26,784 nucleotides of DNA from UBA4459 sp036351335. GTDB lineage: Bacteria; Bacteroidota; Bacteroidia; Bacteroidales; F082. Positions 1 to 7,319 of this stretch are shown in pieces (positions within the stretch are counted from its first letter, which is position 1; each line of letters starts with the position of its first letter). A program made the translations under genes and the position numbers. The DNA lies in NCBI GenBank assembly GCA_036351335.1, contig JAZBOW010000115.1, positions 1 through 26,784 on the forward strand, given 5' to 3'. Under the pieces are notes generated by a model that was not told the DNA's origin, did not search any database, and was given only the letters and a program-made list of their open reading frames with translations.

Positions 1-103
1 ATAACAAACAGGAAGGGGAAATACCAAAAAAGGCATCTCTTCAAACAAAAAAACTTTCGCTTTTGAAATCAAACATGTAAATAGCCTGAAACTGTTGACT
101 AGT

Positions 104-244
104 TGAGCAGGGAACTTGCTCACAGAATATCCGGTTAAGGATACAATTTTTACACCCCCAAGAGGGGAATAAGTACGGCTCATTTTGTTTGTTTTGTTTG
201 CTCTTCAGCTAACTATCCTATTGTTTGCTTGCTTTAGGGATAGT
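104..244. other. Short stem-loops in the left-edge intergenic region
   Basis: The 273 bases left of the rseC stop hold four small inverted repeats: TGAGCA/TGCTCA (104-109 and 117-122), TATCC/GGATA (128-132 and 139-143), CCCC/GGGG around 155-166, and ACTATCCTA/TAGGGATAGT with one bulge (212-244). The last sits about 30 bases beyond the rseC stop and could be a weak 3' end signal for rseC, but no T-run follows on either strand. A GTTT-rich low-complexity stretch lies at 184-201. I match none of this to a known RNA family, so it is recorded only as possible structure. Confidence 0.25.
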
Positions 245-273
245 CAACTTGCTTGTTTTCAGTTATCTCATAA

Positions 274-687
274 TCATTGTAATCTATATGTGAACTTTTT
301 ACGTAAAATAGCTCGGAAAAGATACATAATTAAATAATACGGCGCAAGTGTCAGTATAGCCAACAGTCCTGAAAGCCCCTGATCAAGCCCGAAAGAGGTG
401 AAAATAATCAAGGCAAAAATCACCAGTAAAAAGGGGAAAAAGTACCCAAAAAGTACTGCCCAGCTACCCAATGATTGTTTCATTTCGATAACGACTTCCT
501 CCCCGCTGCTATAATTCTGGTTTTCAGATAAATCAACTTCTATTATTTTTTCTTTTACATCGCTCATGGTACATGCCCCTTTAATATGACAAGAGGCACA
601 GGCTGATTGTGCAATAATCGACACGATAGCCCTGCCGTCATGCACACTTTTAATAATACCTGTATGTGTTACCGTGTTGTTTTTCAA
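274..687 (-). CDS. rseC: RseC/MucC-family SoxR-reducing system membrane protein
   Basis: The protein has 137 residues. An N-terminal beta-rich half carries three closely spaced cysteines (C30-x2-C33-x5-C39), typical of RseC. Two membrane helices follow at about 75-98 and 105-126, then a short basic tail. RseC proteins are tied to sigma-E regulation and SoxR reduction in proteobacteria; in Bacteroidota the gene commonly sits beside the rnf electron-transport operon and may help cofactor insertion or redox maintenance of Rnf, though its role there is not settled. No rnf gene is visible before the window edge. The gene starts 12 bases after the stop of the upstream short-chain dehydrogenase, so the two are probably cotranscribed. 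Family assignment rests on the cysteine pattern plus two helices. Confidence 0.8.
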   Translation of the reverse strand: MKNNTVTHTGIIKSVHDGRAIVSIIAQSACASCHIKGACTMSDVKEKIIEVDLSENQNYSSGEEVVIEMKQSLGSWAVLFGYFFPFLLVIFALIIFTSFGLDQGLSGLLAILTLAPYYLIMYLFRAILRKKFTYRLQ

Positions 688-699
688 AGTAAATGATTC

Positions 700-1392
700 T
701 TAAGGCGTTGATAGTGATACCGGAATTATCTTTCCGTTTAAAAAATGATGTCCTTCCTGTGCAAAATTGATAATAAAATCAGCCATTTCTTCTGCTTTCA
801 CAGGTGCTATGTATCCTGGAAAAGCAGTTGCAAGCATTTCTGTTTGCACAGCGCCAATGGCCAGTGCATTCACTTTTATATGTTTTTCTTTTAATTCTTC
901 TGCCATGCATTCTGTTAAAATAGCAAGGGCGCCTTTACTGGCACTATACAATGACATGCCTGGAAATTTAGCACTTCCCTGAAATCCGCCCATGCTGCTA
1001 ATATTTACAATATGTGCATTTGGATTAAAAAATGGTAAAAGGTCTCTAACGAGCTTAAATGCACTTTTCGTATTTATGCCAAATAGTGCATCAAAATCTT
1101 TATTTGTTAAGTCTTGTAAAGGCTTGCTAATTAGCAGACCTGCATTGTTGATCAGCACGTCTACTTTTCCCATACATTCTGCAATTTCGGGAATAAGTTC
1201 TTTATGATAATCTTCTTTTAAAAGGTCGAAGGAGTAATAATGATATGTGGCTTTGAGCGCATACTTTTTAAGTGATTTTAGGTTTTTTTTATTTCTTGCT
1301 AAGGCTAAAACCTCGTGTTCAGTATCACTTAATAGTTTCTTAACTATTTCATATCCTATACCTTGACTCGCGCCTGTTACTACAATCTTCAT
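700..1392 (-). CDS. Short-chain dehydrogenase/reductase (SDR) family oxidoreductase
   Basis: This is a 230-residue classical SDR with all hallmarks: nucleotide-binding TGASQGIG at 6-13, NNAG at 82-85, Asn107, catalytic serine in ISSMGG (132-133), and the YxxxK pair Tyr149/Lys153. Length is slightly under the usual 250. The substrate cannot be read from sequence; relatives include 3-oxoacyl-ACP reductases and sepiapterin-reductase-like enzymes. It is probably cytoplasmic and NAD(P)H-dependent. The gene is divergent from nadC across a 179-base spacer and is followed 12 bases later by rseC. A -7-like TACTTTTG box lies 16 bases upstream of the ATG. Confidence 0.85.
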   Translation of the reverse strand: MKIVVTGASQGIGYEIVKKLLSDTEHEVLALARNKKNLKSLKKYALKATYHYYSFDLLKEDYHKELIPEIAECMGKVDVLINNAGLLISKPLQDLTNKDFDALFGINTKSAFKLVRDLLPFFNPNAHIVNISSMGGFQGSAKFPGMSLYSASKGALAILTECMAEELKEKHIKVNALAIGAVQTEMLATAFPGYIAPVKAEEMADFIINFAQEGHHFLNGKIIPVSLSTP

Positions 1393-1408
1393 AAAGTAAA
1401 TTGAAAAA

Positions 1409-1416
1409 CAAAAGTA
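1409..1416 (-). promoter_or_regulatory. Candidate -7 box for the SDR-rseC unit
   Basis: On the minus strand the sequence reads TACTTTTG, a full match to the Bacteroidota -7 consensus TAnnTTTG, 16 bases before the SDR start codon. A TTTG -33 element at the usual 17-23 base spacing is not seen; the nearest one is about 25 bases upstream. Confidence 0.45.
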
Positions 1417-1537
1417 ATATAAAAGAATTTAGATATGTAAGCAAATTATATATAATGGGTATAAATTACACTTTCCTTTTATCAATTTCTGTTCATGATT
1501 AAATAAAACAAAGGCCTTTACCATGTTTTTTATTTCG

Positions 1538-1545
1538 TATTTTTG
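1538..1545 (+). promoter_or_regulatory. Candidate -7 box for nadC-yihY
   Basis: TATTTTTG matches TAnnTTTG and lies 26 bases before the nadC ATG. A TTTA at 1517-1520, 17 bases upstream, could be a degenerate -33 element (consensus TTTG). The surrounding 1393-1571 spacer is AT-rich and I see nothing else in it. Confidence 0.45.
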
Positions 1546-1571
1546 AATATTAAGATTATGAACATCGGGAT

Positions 1572-2408
1572 ATGAAAATTGAAGAAATTGTCGCGCTTGC
1601 CCTGAAGGAAGATATTGGTGATGGCGACCATACTTCATTGGCAACCATACCAGAAGACGCAAAAGGCAAAGCGGTTTTAATAGCCAAAGATGATGGTATA
1701 CTGGCAGGAAGTGGTGTGGCTAAAGAAGTATTCCACCAGGTTGATCCGCTGATTGAGACGAACATTTTTATTCAGGATGGCAAGCCAATTAAGAATGGTG
1801 ATGAAATTTTTATTGTTTCCGGAAAAGCACGATCGTTGCTCACAGCGGAACGCACTGCACTGAATTTTTTGCAGCGAATGAGCGGCATTGCTACATTTAC
1901 CAGAAAATTAGTGAATCAGCTTGAGGGTTTGAATACCAAATTGCTCGACACTCGTAAAACAACCGCATGTAACCGGACAATTGAAAAACTGGCTGTTCAA
2001 CTGGGCGGTGGTTACAATCATCGCTTTGGCTTGTATGATATGATCATGATCAAAGACAATCATGTGGATTTTGCAGGCGGTATTCAACATGCTATTGAAG
2101 CAACACATGCTTATTTAAAAGCCAAAAAGAAGCACTTAAAAATTGAAATTGAAATTAGGAATTTTGAAGAGCTTAAAGAAGTTTTGAGTGTAGGTAAAAT
2201 TGACCGTATTATGCTGGACAATTTCACACCTGACGACATGCGTGAAGCAATTAAAATGATTAATAACACTTATGAAACAGAAGCGTCAGGAAATATCAGT
2301 TTCAACAACATCAGGGCATATGCCGAAACGGGGGTAGATTTTATTTCGGTGGGTGCTTTAACCCACCAGCTTAAAAGTCTTGACTTAAGCCTGAAAGCCA
2401 TTAAATAA
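1572..2408 (+). CDS. nadC: Nicotinate-nucleotide pyrophosphorylase (quinolinate phosphoribosyltransferase)
   Basis: NadC condenses quinolinate with PRPP and decarboxylates the product to nicotinate mononucleotide, the third step of de novo NAD synthesis in the cytosol. The 278-residue length is normal. Visible family motifs are EDIGDGDHTS at 13-22, ERTALNFLQRMSGIAT at 93-108, TRKT at 127-130 (substrate-binding Arg and Lys) and the glycine-rich GGGYNHRxGLxDxxxIKDNH block at 145-164. The C-terminal MLDNFTP and SVGAL segments close the barrel. No nadA or nadB is nearby. The downstream yihY gene begins 9 bases after the stop, so the two are probably cotranscribed. Confidence 0.96.
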   Translation: MKIEEIVALALKEDIGDGDHTSLATIPEDAKGKAVLIAKDDGILAGSGVAKEVFHQVDPLIETNIFIQDGKPIKNGDEIFIVSGKARSLLTAERTALNFLQRMSGIATFTRKLVNQLEGLNTKLLDTRKTTACNRTIEKLAVQLGGGYNHRFGLYDMIMIKDNHVDFAGGIQHAIEATHAYLKAKKKHLKIEIEIRNFEELKEVLSVGKIDRIMLDNFTPDDMREAIKMINNTYETEASGNISFNNIRAYAETGVDFISVGALTHQLKSLDLSLKAIK

Positions 2409-2417
2409 ACTATAGAT

Positions 2418-3374
2418 TTGAATATTCTTCGATGGATCAAATATCTTTCTCTTAAACTAGAGCGCTGGTTGCAGCAAAAGCTTAGTTTTATTGTCTTGCC
2501 AGGTTTTGATGGCATGCCATTGTACGATGTCTTGGAATTCTTTTTTCGCGGCTTGTTTAAAGGAGTAATCACATACAGAGCGGCTGCCATCGCTTTTAAC
2601 TTTTTTCTGGCTCTCATTCCATTTGTGCTTTTTATTGTTACTTTAATCCCATTTGTAACCACACCCTACTTTCAGGTAGATTTACTCGATCTTTTAGATG
2701 AGATCATCCCGGCAAGTGTGTATAATCTTGCAGAGAGCACTCTTATTGAAATTGTCAGTCGTCCCTCTTCAGGTGTATTATCCATTGTTTCATTGTTGGC
2801 CATTTATTTCTCAGTGAATGGCATTGATGCGATTCTTGAAGGTTTCAACCAAAGTTTTCATCAAACTGAAATATGGCCCTGGTGGAAACAAAAAGTACAG
2901 GCATTTTTCCTGATGGTTGGATTGTCAATATTGGTCTTCGTCTCCATGTCGCTGCTGGGTTTCGGAAAAGACATCATCAATCTTTTAGCTGTGCAGGGAA
3001 TTATTACCCATAAGCTAACTTTACTCGCGTTGATTGCGCTGCAATGGCTGATCATTATCCTGAGTATTTTGTTAAGCATTTCATTGTTGTATTATTTCGG
3101 ACAGCAGAAAGACCGTGAAGTAAATAAATACCGGTTTTTTTCACCGGGATCTATTCTAGCTACAACTCTCTTTGTGTTTGGTGGCGTGCTTCTTAAAATG
3201 TATTTCGAGAACTTTTCGCGTTATAACTTATTATACGGATCCATCGGGTCGTTGATCATTCTGCTCATATGGCTTTATTATAATGCTATCATCCTGCTTA
3301 TTGGTTTCGAACTAAATGCCAGCATTCGCAAATCGCGCTCGGAGGCGGTAATAAAATATAAGGTGGTTGAGTGA
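2418..3374 (+). CDS. YihY/virulence factor BrkB family membrane protein
   Basis: This is a 318-residue integral membrane protein of the YihY/BrkB family (formerly misnamed ribonuclease BN). The family signature YRAAAIAFNFFLALIPF lies at about 52-68, with roughly six membrane segments and a C-terminal region with YGSIGSLIILLIWLYY. Its function is not established; transport and surface roles have been proposed. The start is a TTG chosen because the 28 residues before the first internal ATG (2502) look family-like (basic, amphipathic) and because it follows nadC by only 9 bases. No good ribosome-binding site is visible, which is normal for this phylum. Confidence 0.88.
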   Translation: MNILRWIKYLSLKLERWLQQKLSFIVLPGFDGMPLYDVLEFFFRGLFKGVITYRAAAIAFNFFLALIPFVLFIVTLIPFVTTPYFQVDLLDLLDEIIPASVYNLAESTLIEIVSRPSSGVLSIVSLLAIYFSVNGIDAILEGFNQSFHQTEIWPWWKQKVQAFFLMVGLSILVFVSMSLLGFGKDIINLLAVQGIITHKLTLLALIALQWLIIILSILLSISLLYYFGQQKDREVNKYRFFSPGSILATTLFVFGGVLLKMYFENFSRYNLLYGSIGSLIILLIWLYYNAIILLIGFELNASIRKSRSEAVIKYKVVE

Positions 3375-3408
3375 AGAGGGATAGAAATTAATCGGGACAA
3401 ATTAATTG

Positions 3409-3416
3409 TATTTTTG
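3409..3416 (+). promoter_or_regulatory. -7-like box abutting the glycosyltransferase start
   Basis: TATTTTTG matches TAnnTTTG and ends only six bases before the ATG at 3423. If used, transcription would begin at or next to the start codon and the mRNA would be leaderless. No TTTG -33 element is seen at the expected distance, so this may be a chance AT-rich match. Confidence 0.35.
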
Positions 3417-3422
3417 AGCTTT

Positions 3423-4478
3423 ATGAACCGCACTAAAATACTTCTGTTGCATAAGGGTTATTCATCATTTGTCAGGGCTGATGAACTTCTGCTTAAAAAA
3501 CATTATGAAGTAAGCACTTACTACCTGAATCCATCCAAAAAAGTTATCAGTTTTTTCTACAATCACCTGCGATTCGTCATTTATATGTTGCTTCACTTCA
3601 GAAAGTTTAAACTTGTATACTCATGGTTTGGAGATTACCACTCCTTTCACGCGAGTGTCCTATCAAAACTATTACGATTGAAGCATATCATTGTAGTTGG
3701 CGGAAATGATGCGGTTTCTATTCCTGCTATCCAGTACGGCGTTTTTTATAAAAATAACCTACGCAGTAAGCTCATTAAAATAGCATATAAACTTGCTGAT
3801 GCAATTCTTTGTGTTGACGTTTCTTTAGTAAAAGGCCGGAATATGTATGTTGAGGGCAAAAATAAAGTTGGACTGGAAAATTTTATTCCGGGCATATCCA
3901 AAAAATGTATTGTGATACCTACCGGATATGATGCAAATTATTGGAATTGTGCTTCGCAGAAAAAAAGCAATCAGGTATTAACAGTTGGCATTGTTGATTC
4001 GGAAAACAGGGCTACCTTAAAAGGATTTGATTTGATAGTTCAGCTTGCTAACAGGCTTCCTGATGTTCATTTTATTTTTATTGGTGTAGAAAAATATCCA
4101 GGCATACTGAAAGCACCAAAAAAGAATCTAACGATAATTGATAAAGTAAATCAGAAAACACTAAAGAAGTATTATTGCCAATCAAAGGTGTATGTGCAGT
4201 TTTCAATAACCGAAGGGTTACCGAACACACTTTGCGAAGCCATGCTGTGTGAATGTATCGCAGCGGGTTCAAATGTAAACGGCATTCCAACTGTAATAAG
4301 GGATAAAGAGATGATATTGGAAACTAAAGATGCGGTGCAGGCAGAAAAGATCATTTTAAAAGCATTGTGTGCAAGCCAAAATAAAGGGAAAGAAAATAGG
4401 AAGTTTATAAAAGAATATTATTCGGAAGAAAGAAGGGGGCGTGCTCTCTTGAAAACCATTGATGATATTGTAACGTAA
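3423..4478 (+). CDS. Glycosyltransferase, GT4-like (GT-B fold)
   Basis: The protein has 351 residues from the ATG; a TTG nine bases upstream is possible but less likely. The C-terminal Rossmann half shows GT4 features: VGIVDSENRATLKGFD at about 188-203 (start of the donor domain), FIFIGVEKY at 217-225, and the E-x7-E motif EGLPNTLCE with Glu264 and Glu272 that contacts the nucleotide sugar. The N-terminal half is the acceptor domain with an amphipathic, probably membrane-associated segment at 40-65. The sugar and acceptor cannot be read. It is the first gene of the plus-strand glycan island, 17 bases before the HPr-kinase-like gene, and probably adds a sugar to a lipid-linked glycan on the inner face of the membrane. 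Confidence 0.85.
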   Translation: MNRTKILLLHKGYSSFVRADELLLKKHYEVSTYYLNPSKKVISFFYNHLRFVIYMLLHFRKFKLVYSWFGDYHSFHASVLSKLLRLKHIIVVGGNDAVSIPAIQYGVFYKNNLRSKLIKIAYKLADAILCVDVSLVKGRNMYVEGKNKVGLENFIPGISKKCIVIPTGYDANYWNCASQKKSNQVLTVGIVDSENRATLKGFDLIVQLANRLPDVHFIFIGVEKYPGILKAPKKNLTIIDKVNQKTLKKYYCQSKVYVQFSITEGLPNTLCEAMLCECIAAGSNVNGIPTVIRDKEMILETKDAVQAEKIILKALCASQNKGKENRKFIKEYYSEERRGRALLKTIDDIVT

Positions 4479-4495
4479 ATCATAGAAATTTAAGG

Positions 4496-5608
4496 ATGAC
4501 CAGGAATTACAATATGTTGGGTAAAGTCTATCAGATAAATACTATAGACAGTTTTGAAGGAGAAATTTTACACAAGGAACTTGAAATGTACCCTGTTGCA
4601 GAAAAAGATGCATCAGTTGACATCGTGGTAAATTATTTGTACCAATTGGAGAAAAAAACACCCTTGTTAAGAAACCCGTCCATTCACTGCTATTACGAAA
4701 ACGGATTCAGGATTGAGTTAATAAATGCATCCATCGAATTTCATTTTAGCGGAAAGCAACTTGCTCAAATTGATTTTTGCATAAAACAGGGCAGTGCACT
4801 AAGAGCAATTGCTAATAAGTGGTTTAGTTATCAGTTTACCAACCGGAAAGAATCTATTGGTTTCATATTTCATGAATTAGTGTTAATTCCTTCAGCATTC
4901 TTTCTTCCTGATTTATCTGTCGTTCATGCTTCCGCCATTGATGATGATGGTGCTATTTTATTTGGCGGAACGGGAGGGGTTGGTAAAACATCCCTAGAAA
5001 TGGAATTATGTAATAGTTACGATAAAAGTTTCTTTGCCGATGACATCGTAGTTATAAATAAAAAAGGCGAAGCGTTTCCAAATTTATCATACCCTAAGAT
5101 ATACGGTTATAATCTGTACAGCAATAACGAACTGCGAAAAAAAATATTTGAAAACTCAGGCGTGTTAAACAGACTTCATTGGTCTATAAGAAAATCTATA
5201 AATCCGGCAATTGTCAGAAGGCGTGTCAATCCATTTGAATTGTATGAAAAAGTAACGAATCAACCTAAAAAAATCAAGGCATTTTATATTTTGGTAAAAG
5301 ATGGAGGGGTTGAGCAAATCCAGATAGATAAAATAAGCCACGAAAAAGCAGCCAAACTTAATAAATGGATATTAGAAACTGAATACCAGATATTTTATAA
5401 ACATTTGATTTGGGATGAGTTCAACAGTTTGATCTCAGAAAACGAACCTAAATTGAGTTATTCTGGTTTAATGAACCGCATTGAACAAAATTTCCATTTG
5501 GCACTTTCAGATATCGAAACTTATATCGTAAAAATCCCGCTTCATATCAACCACCAAGCCTATTTGAAGATAATGTCGCAACTGATTAATTCAGACTCAA
5601 AAGTCTAA
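4496..5608 (+). CDS. HPr kinase-like P-loop protein in a glycan cluster
   Basis: The protein has 370 residues. Residues 1-135 have no motif I recognise. From about 140 the sequence follows the C-terminal HPr kinase/phosphorylase layout: VHASA at 143-147 (HprK has His-Gly here), a Walker A loop GGTGGVGKT at 157-165, and FFADDIVVI at 179-187, matching the HprK LVADD segment. The HprK signature after the P-loop differs (KTSLE instead of KSE), and the N-terminal HprK domain is absent. Such HprK-related kinases occur in polysaccharide and peptide-modification clusters, where substrates are unknown. Here it lies between a glycosyltransferase and a flippase, suggesting phosphorylation of a glycan, lipid carrier or regulator (inference). 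An internal ATG at 4514 is an alternative start. Confidence 0.65.
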   Translation: MTRNYNMLGKVYQINTIDSFEGEILHKELEMYPVAEKDASVDIVVNYLYQLEKKTPLLRNPSIHCYYENGFRIELINASIEFHFSGKQLAQIDFCIKQGSALRAIANKWFSYQFTNRKESIGFIFHELVLIPSAFFLPDLSVVHASAIDDDGAILFGGTGGVGKTSLEMELCNSYDKSFFADDIVVINKKGEAFPNLSYPKIYGYNLYSNNELRKKIFENSGVLNRLHWSIRKSINPAIVRRRVNPFELYEKVTNQPKKIKAFYILVKDGGVEQIQIDKISHEKAAKLNKWILETEYQIFYKHLIWDEFNSLISENEPKLSYSGLMNRIEQNFHLALSDIETYIVKIPLHINHQAYLKIMSQLINSDSKV

Positions 5609-5638
5609 TCTATATTCAGATGATTATTACAAGTTCTA

Positions 5639-5657
5639 AATAAAGCCTTTCTTTATT
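5639..5657 (+). terminator. Weak AT-rich hairpin after the HprK-like gene
   Basis: AATAAAG and CTTTATT form a perfect 7-bp stem around a CCTTT loop, 31 bases after the HprK-like stop. The stem is almost entirely A:T and no T-run follows, so termination would be weak at best. The remaining spacer to 5749 is AT-rich with no clear signal. Confidence 0.25.
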
Positions 5658-5749
5658 AAATTTACACCGGAATTAAAATGATTCTAATGAAACATTTGAT
5701 TTCACTGCAAATACATTTAAGGTAAACTTACATTTAAACCAATAGTGCA

Positions 5750-7243
5750 TTGGGCATCATCCAAAAACAAAGCATTTCAGGGACTATCTATTCGTATTTA
5801 GGAGTTGCGCTGGGTTTTATCACGGTTGGCATCCTGTATCCTCGTATTTTTTCAACCGAGGAAGTGGGACTTTTACGAATATTGGTTTCCTATTCCACCT
5901 TATTTGCCCAATTTGCCAGCCTGGGTATTAATACGGCCACTATCAAACTATTTCCATTCTTCAGAAACAATGAGAAAAAGCATCATGGTTATTTGGGTAT
6001 GGCGCTCATTGTTTCTCTGGTAGGTTTAATGATCGTGATTCCGGCATATTTAATGCTACGCCCTTATTTTTTGGTACATGGACAGGAAAAGTCTGCCCTC
6101 TTTATCACTTACTTTTATTACGTTGTTCCGCTCATAATTTTTACGCTCCTTTTTAATCTGTTCGACACTTACTACCGGGTATTGTATAATGCGGTTAAAG
6201 GCATTGTTTATAAAGAGGTAGTTCAACGGGTGCTAATACTTTTGGTAATCGTTGCCTATTTCCTAAACATTATCAGCTTTAACTTAACGGTTATTTTGTA
6301 TGTGGTTGCTTTAATTACCCCGACGTTTTTTCTATTCTATTCAGTAATTAGAAGCGGACAGTTTTTTTTGAAGCCCGATTTCTCTTCAATCGATAAAACG
6401 CTACGAAAACAGCTTATCGATGTAAGTTTCTTTGGAATGGTTACCACTTTTTCAGGCATGCTGGTGTTGAATATTGATGTGATTATGGTGGAACGTTTTA
6501 TGGGATTGAGTGCTGCGGGAATCTATACGGTTACTTTCTTTTTTGGAACTTTAATACTAGTCCCTTTAAGAACGATGGGAAAAATAGGCTCTGTGGTTAT
6601 TTCAGATGCCTGGAAAGCCAACGACCTGGATACCATTAATAACATATATAAGAAAAGCAGCATCAGCTTAAGTGTGCTGGGATTCTTATTGTTCATAGGC
6701 ATTTGGGGAAATATCGATAATATTTTTTTTATTATTAAAGATGCCTATCTACCTGGAAAATATGTCATTCTGTTTATCGGTTTGGCTAACCTCACCGACA
6801 TTGCGCTTGGTGTAAATCCACAAATCATCACTAACTCAAAGTATTACCGGTATATATCTTATTTCCTTTTCATATTTGCAATTCTGCTTATTGCCACAAA
6901 TCTGTTATTGATCCCTGTTCTGGGTATTGTTGGGGCGGCGTTGGCTTCGCTTATTTCAAAATTCATTTTTAACTTTATCAAGTTTCTTTTCCTTTTTAGA
7001 AAGTTTCGTTTTCAGCCATTTGACTATAAATTTTTATTACTCATTCTAATCACAATAGTAGCATATTCCATTTCGCTCCTGATACCTCAACTTTCAAATT
7101 ATATACTGGATATTATTGTTCGGTCTGCTGTTATATCTATAGTGTTTCTAATTCCGGTCTATTTTTTAAAAATATCCGATGACATCAACGGGAAGATTAA
7201 TGAGACAATTTCATCCTTGTTAAACCGAACAAAATCCGATTAA
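5750..7243 (+). CDS. Polysaccharide flippase, Wzx/MOP superfamily
   Basis: This is a 497-residue, highly hydrophobic protein with about 14 predicted membrane helices, typical of lipid-linked oligosaccharide flippases that move undecaprenyl-linked repeat units across the inner membrane. The N-terminus GIIQKQSISGTIYSYLGVALG is characteristic of Bacteroidota members. The start is TTG: an in-frame stop lies 15 bases upstream and the next internal starts would remove conserved residues. It sits between the HprK-like gene and the glycerol-3-phosphate dehydrogenase on the same strand. No Wzy polymerase or priming transferase is in the window, so the glycan pathway is only partly encoded here. Confidence 0.88.
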   Translation: MGIIQKQSISGTIYSYLGVALGFITVGILYPRIFSTEEVGLLRILVSYSTLFAQFASLGINTATIKLFPFFRNNEKKHHGYLGMALIVSLVGLMIVIPAYLMLRPYFLVHGQEKSALFITYFYYVVPLIIFTLLFNLFDTYYRVLYNAVKGIVYKEVVQRVLILLVIVAYFLNIISFNLTVILYVVALITPTFFLFYSVIRSGQFFLKPDFSSIDKTLRKQLIDVSFFGMVTTFSGMLVLNIDVIMVERFMGLSAAGIYTVTFFFGTLILVPLRTMGKIGSVVISDAWKANDLDTINNIYKKSSISLSVLGFLLFIGIWGNIDNIFFIIKDAYLPGKYVILFIGLANLTDIALGVNPQIITNSKYYRYISYFLFIFAILLIATNLLLIPVLGIVGAALASLISKFIFNFIKFLFLFRKFRFQPFDYKFLLLILITIVAYSISLLIPQLSNYILDIIVRSAVISIVFLIPVYFLKISDDINGKINETISSLLNRTKSD

Positions 7244-7267
7244 TTACGTATCATTTGTTGGTTATGA

Positions 7268-7275
7268 TACCTTTG
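7268..7275 (+). promoter_or_regulatory. -7-like box and overlapping inverted repeat upstream of gpsA-like gene
   Basis: TACCTTTG matches TAnnTTTG 44 bases before the ATG at 7320. It partly overlaps the right arm of a GTATCA/TGATAC inverted repeat (7248-7253 and 7265-7270, 11-base loop), which could be an operator or a weak end for the flippase transcript. No TTTG -33 element lies at standard spacing. Confidence 0.35.
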
Positions 7276-7319
7276 CCGGGTTTTTCGTAACTTTTATTTT
7301 AAGAATGACTGCTTAAATT

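Noticed and set aside
1..183. Open minus-strand frame from an ATG at 183 running off the left edge (61 codons)
   Set aside because: The translation resembles no family I know, no promoter box or leader is evident, and an open frame of this length is not rare by chance.
1..273. An rnf electron-transport operon next to rseC
   Set aside because: No RnfB-like sequence is visible before the edge; the link is only family knowledge.
3414..3422. TTG start for the first glycosyltransferase
   Set aside because: The ATG three codons later gives the usual NRTKILLLHKG N-terminus, and the TTG overlaps the candidate -7 box.
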